64,000 bases of DNA from Acorus gramineus (Eukaryota; Streptophyta; Magnoliopsida; Acorales; Acoraceae). The first letter of the stretch is position 1. Each line of letters opens with the position of its first letter. The stretch lies in the NCBI GenBank assembly GCA_030737835.1, contig JAUJYN010000062.1, forward strand, positions 1 through 64,000. The letters are read 5' to 3'. A program made the position numbers and the translations under genes. A model generated the notes under the pieces. That model did no database searches. It was not told the origin of the DNA and saw nothing but the letters and a program-made list of their open reading frames with translations. Shown one piece after another: positions 33,001-45,480 of the stretch.

Positions 33001-36000
33001 TTACTACTGCCTTTTGAAGAAATTTATGTGTTATCCATTACTCTCACGAACACTTTGCCCCTCTATTTTAATCTTTTGTTAAATTAGATGGATGTGTGAA
33101 GGATTTGTATCAAGTTTTTTTGGTCCTGGACCATTTGTTCGTGTATGGAGAAGATGTTGATTTTTTTTTTTTTTTTTTTTTTTGTTGAGCTTTAAGTTGT
33201 TTAAGCACAGAAATCAGTCCATTACCTACTTATGCATTCTCCTAACTGGAAATGTTTGGATAATAACTTTGATCGGTTATCGATGTTGAACATTGAAGAA
33301 GATGGTGATGATCTTACTCTAGTCTGAAATGGCTTTCTCAAGACAAGTTGCTTTATATTCTGATTATGTTAAACCAGATCCAGTCATGGAACCTAATGCA
33401 TATCTGCTTCCTGGAATATGTTCCTACATGTGAAATGAATCATATGATACTTGGTGCAAAAATCAATCACCAGGAATGTGGCTCAAGCCCTGATTGAGAT
33501 ATCATATGGGTGAAAATTTGAAATGCTCTCTCAGTGTCAGAAGACAGGAAAAAAAAAATTTCTTTTGAAATTATAGAAGGCATTATAGCACAAGAGATGG
33601 TTTGCTTATGTTTTTCATTTATTATATACTTTTATCATGGGGTTGAGGAACTTTTTATATGCCAGGACCACATGCCATCTTGTGAAGCTAGATCCACCCT
33701 GTGGTAATCTTAGGTGTAATTTAGAAAATCTGCTATATGGATTCTACATCTGAGCCAAGTTAAAGTACCTTCCTTTTTTATCCAGATCATTTGAGAACAA
33801 TAATTAGGTTAGAAAATAGTAAGATTCCAAACATGGGAAACTTTCTTTGGAGGGACCTTATAGTTTTAGATGATTGTGAACAGCCCAGGTTAGCTTTAGA
33901 GTGGGGATTGATTACCACATTCACATTCACAATTTTAGAAAACAATATGATGTTTTGTGTATACATAGCGGCACTCAGAAAGATATTGAAGGATGTACTA
34001 TCGTCTATATGATTTTTGTACTCAGATATGGACCTGAATAAATTTCAATAACTCCATAGGATATTATTGACCTTTTTTCTTAAGTTTCAAGACTAGCTGG
34101 CTTCATAAATTTTATTGAAACACGGAATGTAATTTTCCTCTTGTATCCATTCCTAATTTTTTTACAGAATGATCTGATCCATGGATGGGGGTTGGATATG
34201 AAGCTTGGATATTGTGCTCAGGTGAGGAAATATCAATCCTGTGTCACACTGCTTTTATGAATGGAAAGAAATCCTGATATTCCCTATACAGAACTGTATG
34301 CATGCTGATGGAGCTGATGTTAAATATTCTTGTTGTATTTAACTGAGAGTTAGTTAATGTATGATCTACAACCATTATTTCAGAATCGTGGTCTATGTGC
34401 AGCACATTGTTCTGAAATCATGGTCTGCTGAAAATTGTCTTTGATATTTTCAGGGTGATCGAACTAGGAAGGTTGGGGTGATAGACAGTGAATACATTAT
34501 TCACCAAGGTATCCCATCTTTGGGAGGAACATCTGCAAATAAGGTACTGGCATCCTCAATATTGTGTGCTATGATGACTTTATATGCCTTGTGAACTTTA
34601 ACATTCTACTTTGATTTTATATCATGAGATTTTTGTATTATTTTCTGATGCTGTGCTTCAGTATAACTTATTAGCTGATGACTTGCATTTATATATAAAC
34701 GTAAACCTTAGTTTAGATACTCTCATTTCCCAGATTATCTAAACATGCACGATATTTATGCAAGCCAAGGGAAATCAGAGTTGCTTCTCGGTTGCAGGAG
34801 TTTAAGCTGTGTAACTAAGTAGGCTTCCTAACCCATCAACTATTCATGGCATGACATGTCCCTATTTTTAACTGGCATCCAGAAATTTTGCACTAGTCAA
34901 TAGGAAGTAGACATCATGTTGAGAGCTGGTCATAAAAGAAGTCTCAAATCAGGACATGTTATACCTTGATCCAATCCAATTCTGAGTAGTTTTAGTAATG
35001 GTTAAATTTAGAGAGGTTTCTAATCTTGTATAATCAGGATGATTCTTTGATATGAATGCTTTATTTCTTTACTTATCTTACTTGAGTTTTCCCTGATTTT
35101 ATTGCTTAAAGAGTAATAATAGGAAGTTTGAAATGGGATAACAAAAGTTCAGCATGCTTTTTCAGATTGCTAAGGATTAGATTCTAAGATGGATAAACTT
35201 GTTATTGTTACCTTTATTGGAACATTGATGAGCACCATAGGCACATGGCTTAATTACTATATCATAAAAAAAAATCAAAGACGAAGTTGTGCAGCTTTTA
35301 TTTGTTGATACCTATCAATATCACAAATATGCATAACCAGCAACAAAAAAAGCTTTATTCTACCACAGGGCATCTGTTATGGAGCATGTCCCAGACAAGG
35401 AGGAAGCACCACAATGGTTTTCAATTAAATTTTATGATTGCCTTCCAATTTCACATCAACTCATCCTAAGAAATCTTTCAAAATTGGAATAGGGCCAGTG
35501 TGTGTGCCTATGTGGGAAGGTGGTGGGGCTACTGGGATGTGCTAAATGCTTATTTCCTGACAGCAAGAGGAGGCCCCTCTCTATATTTGGAAAATTAGTA
35601 AATTAACAAATGATCACCCTAAAATACACAAATATTGCATTTATTAGGGACCTTTTGATTTTTTAGGGTGCTGTTATTTCAATGTGAGACACATCTCTTT
35701 GGTTTACAGCTTTTTTTTCCTTTTGATCATGAAAATAATTCTATTTATCGATGTCCACAGCAGCTCTCACATGACAGATCTCCAGAACAAATGACTATAA
35801 AGGTAAAAAAAAACTTTCAAACTCAAACTTGCATTGAACGAATTAATCATTGGTTAGGAATTTTAAAGGCAAGATGGGGTTCCTTTTTATGCAGGCACGA
35901 AGTGACAGATCTGTTGATTTGAGATCACAAGTAATTGAAAACCATACTGAAATTCCATTATATTCAAAATATTTCCCTTTCCCCACTCAAGTTCACATCA

Positions 36001-36187
36001 TTTACATTACTGCAAAGGACCGTAAAGTTATTGTTTGATTTCTTTATTTTCTTTCATGTTGTAGATCAGGAGGCAGTCAACAGCAGAGCTTGAAATATTT
36101 CGACGCCGATGGGAGCAGGCAGTGAGGGAAGATGAGGAATGGACTGATCCTTTTCATCATCACAAAAGAAAGAGGAGGGTATCATAG
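30078..36187 (+). CDS. DUF707 family protein (Golgi-type single-pass membrane protein), 13 exons
   Basis: Plant DUF707 proteins are single-pass membrane proteins of unproven function, often mislabelled lysine-ketoglutarate-reductase trans-splicing proteins. Exons: 30078-30167, 30450-30557, 31017-31100, 31206-31324, 31536-31637, 32056-32172, 32280-32342, 32918-32984, 34168-34221, 34454-34543, 35761-35802, 35895-35930, 36065-36187 (364 codons plus stop). An N-terminal signal anchor (about 7-24, GLLTALVTIVILVAIKI) follows MKKGASY. The conserved domain has LLAIAVGIKQ, MLFHYDGNVDEWRDLEW, QTKWWFAKRFLHPDI, YDYIFLWDEDIGVENFHPER, LEISQPALDP, PPCTGWVEGMAPVFSR, LIHGWGLDMKLGYCAQGDR and VGVIDSEYIIHQGIPSLGG. 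The DED in LWDED recalls glycosyltransferase metal sites, but that is inference. The exon 4 acceptor was set at 31205 because the earlier AG gives a stop. The tail is basic. Confidence 0.94.
33161..33183. repeat. Poly-T run in DUF707 intron 8
   Basis: 23 consecutive T in the 1.2 kb intron between 32985 and 34167. It could be the tail of an inverted retroposon, but no body was recognised. Confidence 0.8.
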
Positions 36188-37867
36188 AGAGCAGTTGCTG
36201 CTCTGGACTACATAATTTTGAGTTCCCATCACATAATAGAGAGCTTTGCAGAAGTTCCCATCTTTCTCAGCTGCTGAGCTTCTTGTTAGTCGCCATATGG
36301 TAAAAATTGTTTTTCTCGGTGGATTACGGTGTTCATCCATCCTCAGTGAATGTCAATACTGACTAATAGTGGTGGATCTGTATAGGAATTGGCTGGAGAT
36401 TGTGCCATTCTCATTTGCAGCAGCGTTTACTTGTCCAGAGAATTCTCTGGTGCAATTAACAATCAGTTCATTATAATCCGATCATGGCAGGTGCATATTT
36501 GATTGGCACTTCTCCTATGCCTTTCTCTTCTTCTTTTTCTTCTTCTTAATACAAACTCTGCGCCAGTCTTGAATTGTTTTCACACGCAAGCCTATGGAAA
36601 AAGTATTGAAGGTTTTGTTTTTCTTACCTTCAATGAACATATTTCACCCCACAAATCAATGATACGTGTGAGGTTTGAAGTTAAGAACTTGTTCCCAGAG
36701 AAAATACACAATACAGATTATAAATTATAAAGCTTATGTATTTCACCATGTCAACTTATATTCTATTTTGAAAGACGTAAAAGTAAATGTGTGTGTGTGT
36801 GTGTGTTTTATTTTTTTGAAAAATTGTGAGCTATTTCAGTATCAAAAAAAAAAAAAAAAGACTGTTTGAATTGAAGATGAGAGAGATAAGAGTCGGCAAG
36901 CCAGTAGCTATTCAATCACATTCTCAATTCCTCCTCGTTCACTTTGATGTATTTAATTCATACAAGATGTATTATTTTTATAAAGAATGTACTTCGCTAT
37001 AAGTATATATTTAAAAAAAAACATCAAAAAAATGTGTTGAGGAATGCATACGGAGCTGAAAAAAAAAGAATGTTTTGAAAAAGTTTCATGGTGAATTGGT
37101 ACTACTCTATATATCTTCTTTTACAGTCTTATCATCAGCAGCTCTCTGTCCTCTCTTCTCTCGTCCTTCAATGCCCATTAATTATGGGTCACTATTTGAA
37201 GCTTTCCTTTCTGAATTCAAACAAAAGCATGTGGGATGGCCTCATACAACCCTCGTTCATTTAAAGTGTAACATTTAATAACCATTGGCTGGCTTCCATG
37301 TGAGGCTCGCCCACCGGAATTGGATCCTATTCAATGCAAAAGCTTCAATCCATCTATATATTTTGATACATTGATTGATTGTTTATCCAGAAGCCTTGGC
37401 TGTTTCCTGCCTCATCCACAACCGGTAACAACCACCAAGCATCATGGGCTACTTCGAAAAAAGTATGGTGTTATATTGTTATAACTCTGCCCTATTTTTA
37501 TCATCACTAGAAGCTAAAATGAGCACATACTAGGATAACAAGGATTTTATTTGCAAAATTGAACATAAGAAATGACGAGAAAATTTGGTCCCAATAAAAC
37601 AGCATCTTGTTATTTGCAAATTTAAGATTTATACATCTCATATAAAATAGAACATTTGACTGTTTACACCGCTGATTCAATTGCAGATACTACTGGATTA
37701 CATTGGATCTGTGATTGACAAACTTAATATGCATGTTCAACCCTGTCCAGTTAACGAATGGTACTTATATAAAGATCCTGTGCTGCTCTTCTCTAGCTTC
37801 TGTTAAGCACATAAAAAAAAAAGAAAAAAAGAAACAGGCCTCATATCCTACCATTGGTGCCGAAAGA
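36188..37867. other. Convergent gap: 3' UTRs of DUF707 and ABCG11
   Basis: DUF707 3' UTR probably occupies the first 300-400 bases. The rest includes a (GT)n run near 36789-36806, a poly-A run near 36844-36859 and AT-rich sequence. ABCG11 3' UTR should occupy the right end. No gene is seen. Confidence 0.5.
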
Positions 37868-40800
37868 CTAATCGGCTACGTAGGCCCTGAGCGAAGGAGA
37901 GTGTGTAAGGCGGCTGGGATCACCATTGGCAGCGAGGTTGTGGTTGTTCTTCTTCTGCTGCAGCCTTCTCCTGGCAAGGTATCCTCTGATCCAAGGAGTG
38001 ACGTCCTCACTTATCTTGATCATGATGAAGAATATGATGCGGTAGATGATGATCATGCTGAAGAGCACAGATAGATCCACCCACTTGGATCGATTCACGT
38101 CAATCTGGAAAACATTCTCAAGTATGTACTCTCCAGGTATCTTCGGGAGGTCTGGTGTCTGGTTATCAAAAACAAGGCCCTTAAGATCATTTTGGTATTG
38201 GCCCTGTGTGAGATAGTACAGATAACATGTCAGAGCGTTGACATCAAACAGGTATAGAATGAAAAGCATATAATTGAAAACAATCAATTCTCTTGCTTGG
38301 AGTAGATTTAGTCCTCTCATACCTGCAGTGCCCAGAAGTGGAAACTGATGTATGACATTGGATACCGCCAGACCGGTTTGGGGATGTCATGTGGGAGCCT
38401 AAAATACCCAGAGACCAGCATGAAAATACCCTGTGATCATATGTCATGAATGTGAGTATCCTCTTGCTTCGCTTGTCTAGTTACATAATGCATTTTCAAT
38501 TCACAACCAAGAATGATGCGAATTTTTCAACTTATGTTAAATGAAGAAATTACAGTAATGCACATGATCCAATTACTTGTGGCAAAAATAAAGAGATGAC
38601 CAAGTTGTTGATGGCTTGATGCCAACTTTCAATCAGGAGATTCATTCAGAATATGCTACTTCAATAAAACAAGGTATTGTATGGCCTAAAATCCTGTATG
38701 GCTGTCTTTGATCTTAAGATGCAGACAGGAACATCTGACAAATATATTCAGCCCAAATTTCTCTGAATATCTGTGATGGATAAGGGGAGTGAGCAAATGA
38801 AAACTCACCTGGATCCCAGCTCCTATGATGATCCCCATGAGGAAGTTTGGGATTACACTGGCTATGGCCATCATCAAGCTTTCAACAACAGTGACGCTTG
38901 CATAGAGGCACAATACGAAGAAGATATAATGGACAAATCCGGGATGAAGTTTCACCATGAAATAGCATATGGTCCCTGAGAGGAATGTGATTAAGATCAA
39001 GAATGGCATTGCAGAAACTGTGTTGCTGATAACAAATGCTGTGACACCATAGTGTCCATTCAACCGCTCTCTCTGGAACACCTGCATGAGAAGATAAAGG
39101 CCTGGAAGTGATCAGCTTAAATCTGCAACTATATGTATGATGGCCTGCATCTATGTTGTCTGAAACCAACCTTCATATCTTCCACGAAAGACGGGAATCC
39201 TCCTATTGACATGAATGTGACAAATCCAAAGACAAAAGAAGCACACGCACCTCTTGCCTGTTCCACATTAACAGAATAATCTTATGTCTGAGTGTATGTG
39301 GCATTCTTTCGGATTAGCGAATTGGCATTCCTAGAAAAAAAAAGGGAAGGGGGGTAAACTTTGCTTAAATCTATAAAAAAAACTTTAGCAGAGGATACCA
39401 GAATTGAACTGTATCCAGTTCCCACGTTCAAGTAAATGGTTCCAATGCAGATGGTCACAACAATGTATATGACAAGCCTCAGCCAGTAATAACCAAAATC
39501 TCTTGACATGTTCACAAAGGAGCGTTTGGTCAAAGTGAGAGCCTGCATTAAGAAACTAGCCTGGCTGCCTCCAGAATCCAACACTGTTCCTTTCTGCAAT
39601 AAATAAATATTTGATTGTCATGTAATTATCAACTTGACCTGAGCTTCAGTGACACTACAGAAATCAGTTCCGGTTACATACAAATTTGGAGATATCATCA
39701 ACCCTCTGCCGTGCTGCATAGTTATATTGAGAGGAAGTGTAAAAAGTGATCAGCTTTCGGGTGACCTCAGAAGTTGTCATCTTCTCCAGAGGGTCATCAG
39801 TCATTTCAAACTAAACCAAGAGAAAGAGACTTTAAAAGGAAAAAAATATAAATATTTACTGTTTACATAAAAAAATAAATAAATTAGCTGATAGCTCATA
39901 CCCGCAGTTTCATGGAACCTTTTAATGTGGCTTTGACCTTATCAAAATCAGAATTTATGCACCTCAGAAAATGATCTGATGGGTTTCTGAGAGCCGGGCA
40001 AGGGAAACCAGCTTGAGCAAAGAACTACAAGGATAACAAAAGCTCAGGGCATTTCTTTTATATTTGAAATCAATTAATTAGACTAAGCCGTGCCATTTAC
40101 CTCGTATGCATCAGAAGCTTGGCCAAAGTAAACAGTTTTGCCTCCAGAAAGCAAGTATAGCCGATCAAATAACTCAAAGACTTCACTGCTGGGTTGATGG
40201 ATTGATGCTATGACAGTTCTCCCATCTCTGGACAAACAACGCAGCGTCTGCGTCACAAAAAAGGCTGAGGCACTGCAAAAGGGAATTAGATTAGACAACA
40301 GCAAGAGCTGAACTCCACACCAACTAAAAAGAAGGGAACACTATAACAGAGAGACATGAAGGAAAAAACATGTAAAAAAGAGAGTAACTTGTTTAACAGG
40401 CTTCACTTTGTAGAAGACCAGATTGAATGCAATTGAGCTAATGATAGTTAACTTGGAATGTGGGAAACAGAATAACAAAAAGAGATTTAACAAATTGTAT
40501 AGGCAAGCAAAAAATTAATTTGAACTACATCAGTAGTATTTTGAATCAAATCTAATGAGCAACACCACTGAGGGAGAATTCAACATAGCTATTCTTTCCA
40601 CCAAAGAGGTTAAAAACAGCGTAACAGGTTTATTGAATTTTGGGTTCTGCCAATTCAAACAGGTTGGGAAACACCTTCTTACTAGAAGAAGAGGAGGAGG
40701 AAGAAAAATACAAGTGAACAAAAAAAAAAAAGGCAGAGTTGTGGGGAATGACCTATCAAGACCACTGGTGGGCTCATCCAAGAAGAGCAATCTGGGCCTC

Positions 40801-41531
40801 ATCAATATCTCAAGAGCAATGCTGACCCTCCTCTTCTCCCCCCCACTGATCCCACGCAAGTGCCAGTTCCCAATCACCGTATCTGCGCAGTCTTGAAGTC
40901 CCATTTCTATGATCGTCCCCTCCACCAAGGCCTTCTTCTCCGACAATGGCATCTTATCCGGGAGGCGTAGCCGAGCCGAGTACATAATCGTCTCCCTCAC
41001 TGTGAGAGTGCCAATCAAGTTGTCATCTTGTGTTACATATGCCTGTAATCATCAGATCACCCAAATTTAGAAGAAAAGGTAAAAAGCAGAGACGAGACTG
41101 ACTATGGTGGTGGTGGTGGTGGGAGGGCTTACGGCGGCTCCAAAGGAGAGCTTGGTCTTGCGGCCGTTGAGGAGGATGGTTCCAGAGAGGAAGGCATTGG
41201 TGGCGAGGCGGCTTGAGAGTGCGTCAAGCAGGGTCGACTTACCTGACCCGGACGGACCCATGAGTGCGGTCAGTGAACCTGGCTCGGCGTAGCCAGTGAG
41301 TCCCTCGAGTACCCTCTGCGTCTCTCCATTGTTAAGCGTAACAGTGACCGTCAAGTCCTTCCAGGTGAGCCTGGCCGAGACGTCCCCTATGAATTCCGTG
41401 TTGGTCTTCTCCTTCCAAAGGGTCTCGCTCAGAGGGCTCAACCCGCTAACCACCATACCGTTCCCACCAGGTCTACCCGCCTCTATCTCCATCATCACCT
41501 GCCCCGCCGCTTCCGACGACGAGTTTCTCAT
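37868..41531 (-). CDS. ABCG11: ABC transporter G family half-transporter, ABCG11 (WBC11/DSO/COF1) orthologue
   Basis: Plasma-membrane half transporter; in Arabidopsis ABCG11 works as homodimer or with ABCG12 and others to export cuticular wax and cutin precursors from epidermal cells. Exons on the minus strand: 41531-41133, 41042-40753, 40272-40101, 40024-39902, 39810-39682, 39593-39399, 39257-39171, 39081-38809, 38430-38323, 38203-37868 (703 codons plus stop, the family's normal length). Motifs: Walker [10 protein letters not shown] at 92-100, Q-loop VTQDDN, signature ISGGE at 198-202, Walker B LLFLDE at 218-223, H-loop region [11 protein letters not shown]. The membrane half includes [59 protein letters not shown] and [13 protein letters not shown]. 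It ends [13 protein letters not shown]. The start at 41531 adds 13 residues before MEIEAG, the usual beginning; an internal start there is possible. All joins hold phase and all catalytic motifs are intact. Confidence 0.96.
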
Positions 41532-41555
41532 CCTCCTCCCTTCTCTTTCTTCTCT

Positions 41556-41589
<34 letters not shown>

Positions 41590-43516
41590 AGCGTATGTTT
41601 AACACAGGCTCAGCTTGCAATATTGACCATCAATATAATCAAGCACACACAAATTGGACCACTACTGTACGGGGTTTCAGTGTGAAAGGGATGAGGAGCA
41701 TTTGTGCATTTGCAATGATGAAAAATGCATGAGGGGGAGGAGAATATGTATCTTTGATCTTATTTTACTGATGATCAGTAGGTAACAAATATTGTATTAA
41801 AATAATATAGAGAGAGAGATAGAGCTAGGGATAGATAGGGGCTGTGATATGTACGTATTTTAAAGGGGTGTGTTGTGTGTGGAGTAGCCGTTGAGGAGTA
41901 CATGCAAGAGGAGCCTGTTGTGTGTGTGAAGCTTCTAAAAGTGGGGGGTGTAAAACTGAGAGGCTTATTGGGCTGAGAATATGATGCCTTTAGGAAGAAC
42001 ACAACGAACGAAAGAATGATAAAAATAAGGAGGAGGAGGAGGAGAGGGACGGGTTTCTATTTTCCATCAGACCATTGAAGACGCTTTTTTTTCTCTCTTC
42101 TGTTGCTTGTAATACTTCCGTCGTTCCTTTATCTCTTCTTCTATACTTTTTATTTAAAGCAGTGACAGTGCGTTGGGATGGGATCATGGATTGATGTAAT
42201 GTTCAATCTATCTCTCACGCTACCCTCCCCATATATTAGTTAGGTCTCATTAAAAGAGTCTGTTGGATGTTGGGTGAATCCATTTAATGCAACACACCCC
42301 CCCTCCTCTCCTTTTTCATCGTCACACCTGTCTGGCTGATATTGATATGCTGTTGTAATTGCTGTTCGTGATATATATCGATATTTTTTTTTTTTTGTGA
42401 AAAAAACGACGCACATTTCGATCATTCAGGGCACTTGTGCGCCTTTAATTTATTACCTTATTGAGGGGGGTGGTGCAGTTTGTTAACCGTCCATTCAAAT
42501 TAGATCAGATATCTCAATTTTTTAAAATATGATTATGAAAGATTATGCGTGTAACTACGTGATGTTAATGGGTATTATTAAAAAGATTTATATTTCTCCG
42601 CCAAATAAATACCGATCGGGATCAAATATGGAGGAGGGATGAGTGGGTGGTTGAATTGAACTATATAGGGCCCTCTTTTAGATGCATGTAACCATGCCTC
42701 TCCTTAAATGAACCATTAGTTCAATACCAATTGAATATTTAGAATGGACGCATTAATAAACTGTCAGTAATATAATCGAACCATTAGTTCAATTATATTT
42801 TCTCAGTAGTCAGCCGCAAGAACCACAACCCATAATCAAATAAACAAATTTAGGTGAGACGTACATTTTGTGTGGGTAAAGATATTTATCAATTGTTCAT
42901 TTATTAGTTGCATCCTGCATAATGAAACAATTATCATATTAATATTGTTAAATATTTTGGAATAGAGAAACGGAATGTGCCTTTACACCAAGGACTCAAA
43001 AGTGCATGGCAAGCAAAACTTACATATTTTTAATTCCTTCAATGGGTGATAAATCTCAATTGTACTCTTGAAACTTTAATTTTAAAAAATCTTTTTAAAA
43101 TCCAATAGGTTTTTATTGAGGGGGTGTTAGAACAAAGAAAGTGAATTCTTTTTGTTGTATTAGTATTAGAGGAGTCAAATGCTTAATATAGATACACAAT
43201 AAAAAATCTAAAATGTCATAAAAGAAAATTAAAAAAACTAGAAAGCTAATAATATCATAATATTGACTCAATATTCACATAATAATAACTCTTTTAATAG
43301 AGGGGTTTTATTTATTAATTTTATTTTCATGCACATCATATGTATGCCAAATGAATAACAAGTATATCCTATGTCCAATTCATATGCCATCCATAGTGCT
43401 AGCAATTAACTTTTATTTATTAAAAGGCGTATGGGATTAACCAGCACAAGAAACTTAAATTGAAAAGAAAAATGAAAGAAAGAAACTTAAAAAATAGAGA
43501 GAAATTAACAAGCACA
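41532..43516. promoter_or_regulatory. ABCG11 leader and upstream region, then intergenic
   Basis: A (CT)n run at 41559-41588 (GA on the transcribed strand) lies just before the ABCG11 ATG and is probably in its leader. Beyond it come short AG-rich patches to about 42060, then AT-rich sequence with a short direct repeat AACCATTAGTTCAAT (about 42710 and 42779). No gene or bounded element is seen to 43516. Confidence 0.5.
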
Positions 43517-43534
43517 CCCCCCCCCCCCCCCCCC
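43517..43534. repeat. Poly-C run (18 C)
   Basis: An uninterrupted C homopolymer about 100 bases beyond the stop codon of the cysteine-rich protein gene, likely in or near its 3' UTR. Length is prone to sequencing error. Confidence 0.85.
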
Positions 43535-43630
43535 TAATGCTAGCATCTCACTCACTCTCTTATTATTGTTCTACTATACCCAGCTAATTAAGGCTACGGA
43601 TATTATCTAATAAAACTGAGAACTTGCTCC

Positions 43631-44146
43631 CTAACAGTGGACGATGCACTTGTGGCAGTCGAATATGCAGCTCCCTGTCCCTTGGATGACGTGCTTCTTC
43701 TGCAGCAATCCACCGCCACACATGTGGGGGCACACCAGCTTCTTCATGTAGCATATACCGGGGTTTGTGCACACCTTCATATTTGTAGGCATCTCCGGTG
43801 CCATCACATGCATGTTCTCCTTATCGGATCCTCGCACCAACGAGCCCGGCGTCAGCACTACTCTCTCCTTGTTGACAGCTGCGATCCATAAGCTGAGTCC
43901 CCTCCTGGAGAAGAAGGGGTTATGCAATAATGTTGATGATGATTCCTTATCCGGCAGTTGATCAAGGCTGCTTGCATTATTAATATTTGCAACAGTTGGA
44001 GGGACGATGACTTCAATGTCGTCTCTTGGCATCGTGGTGGTGTGCTCATGGATCATCTGCCTACTCTCTACGACCAACGTGGAACCTGAAAGCAGAACTA
44101 TCGCCATCACTAATAACGCAAACACCGCCTTCATTATGTATTGCAT
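43631..44146 (-). CDS. Secreted cysteine-rich protein, intronless
   Basis: A 171-residue single-exon protein. The N-terminus MQYIMKAVFALLVMAIVLLS is a good signal peptide, probably cleaved near residue 28; the second Met (residue 5) is an alternative start. A variable middle is followed by an eight-cysteine C-terminus: VCTNPGICYMKKLVCPHMC, about 17 residues, then SCIFDCHKCIVHC. The spacing CYxKxxxCPxxC...CxxDC recalls the cysteine-rich module found in many small plant secreted proteins and ahead of root-cap domains (CYLKxxxCPxxCP...CYxDC). That assignment is by remembered pattern and not certain. Function unknown; it may be an apoplastic structural or signalling protein. A TATA box lies about 60 bases upstream. 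Confidence 0.75.
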   Translation of the reverse strand: MQYIMKAVFALLVMAIVLLSGSTLVVESRQMIHEHTTTMPRDDIEVIVPPTVANINNASSLDQLPDKESSSTLLHNPFFSRRGLSLWIAAVNKERVVLTPGSLVRGSDKENMHVMAPEMPTNMKVCTNPGICYMKKLVCPHMCGGGLLQKKHVIQGTGSCIFDCHKCIVHC

Positions 44147-44204
44147 GTCTCTCTGTTATATATCTAGTTTAACAATTTTGTTTCAACTGCTTTCCGGCTT
44201 AACC

Positions 44205-44216
44205 ATTTATATATAT
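44205..44216 (-). promoter_or_regulatory. TATA box of the cysteine-rich protein gene
   Basis: On the minus strand the sequence reads CATATATATAAATGG, a strong TATATAAA-type box about 60-70 bases upstream of the ATG at 44146, which leaves room for a leader of about 30 bases. Confidence 0.55.
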
Positions 44217-44346
44217 GAAAAGGAATTGAAGGGATGGATGAGATGGGGGGTATGCATGACGATTGACAATGGTTTGGTGGTGATCGATCGATTCAGAAAA
44301 GTTAGTTGAGCAATGGATGAAGCGTGCGTCGTCATCACACTTGTAT

Positions 44347-44966
44347 GGGTAGCTCTATTTGAGTCCCTCAAAATTATGAGTAAGCCCCTCTTATTAATAA
44401 GCCCCTCACATTTTCATAACTTAATTTAAAAGCCCCTCATATATTAACTCTATATTTAAACCTTATCTCTTACCCTTCGACGACTCCCAAAAAACTCGAC
44501 CTCTCTCACCAATTCGACTTCTCGACATATAAAAATGGATTTTTTTATTAATATTTAGCCAATCAAACATATTTTTTTTTATTTTTTTGGTGAAAATTAA
44601 AATAAACAATTATAAAAAAATTTACATCGATCATGTACCAAAAAAATAAAATTGAAATCCACATTTATATATATCTATTCAATTTCAATTGAAGCATACA
44701 TTGATGTCAGAAATTGAGGCCACATTGATGCTCAAGTATAATTCGCTTCTTTTATAAATAAATATATAAATAAATAAATTTAAATGAGATGGGGGTTATG
44801 CTTATTAAAAGAATCTTAACGAAAGATTTTATCAAAAAAATTAAGTGGACTTACTTATTGGGAGGGTGCACTTATTAGAAAAATCTAAATGAATCTTTAA
44901 CAATAAAATCCATTTAAGAGAGAGAGGCTTACTTACAATTTTGAGATAGCTCAAATAGAACCACCC
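44347..44966. mobile_element. Mutator-type MITE, 620 bp, with exact 9-bp target duplication
   Basis: Flanked by CACTTGTAT at 44338-44346 and again at 44967-44975. Left end GGGTAGCTCTATTTGAG and right end (reverse complement) GGGTGGTTCTATTTGAG agree at 15 of 17 bases. The similarity continues for about 40 bases (CTCAAAATTATGAGTAAGCC against CTCAAAATTGTAAGTAAGCC). The interior is AT-rich with no transposase. The 9-bp duplication marks it as a MULE derivative. Confidence 0.92.
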
Positions 44967-45099
44967 CACTTGTATAGGCAGCGTGGACGGGGACAGAATT
45001 CCGACCATGGATGTCTAGAAACCCGATTGTTTAAAATCCGGCCCACTCAGTTTGAATGACGGGCTGGGCTTTGGTGGATGCCTCCGCATTCATCACATT

Positions 45100-45480
45100 G
45101 GTGTTGTTTTGAAAGGCGTCGCGGAGAAAGAGATCTCCCCACACAGAATCAGAATCAGAATCAGAAACTTGGATAGAACAGATCGAAGAAGAAAATCGGA
45201 TCCGCAGCCGTCGCAATAGCTTCACGCTCTCTTTGGTAAACCCGCCCAATCTCTCTCTCCCTCTCCCTCTGCCCGTAATCACCTCTCCATTGTAAAGTAT
45301 ATAATGGTTTAATAATTTTTTTCTCTTTTTTGGATCAAACCAATAGCTTCACTTCTTCATTAACGGTTTTATTTTTCCCCTCTTTCTTTCTTTCTTTCCT
45401 TCTTTGGGTAAGGTCTAATTGATTGAGTGGTTTGTGCATTATTAATAATCAAGTCCAGTGGAAGAGCTGTGTTTGAAAAA
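45100..45480 (+). promoter_or_regulatory. CB5LP leader, probably with an intron
   Basis: A G/A- and C-rich leader ends near GCTCTCTTTG|GTAAACCC (about 45236), and a T-rich stretch before the ATG offers an acceptor at AATCAAG or TCCAG (about 45450-45460). This fits a 5' UTR intron of about 200 bases, but the join cannot be proved from sequence. Confidence 0.4.
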
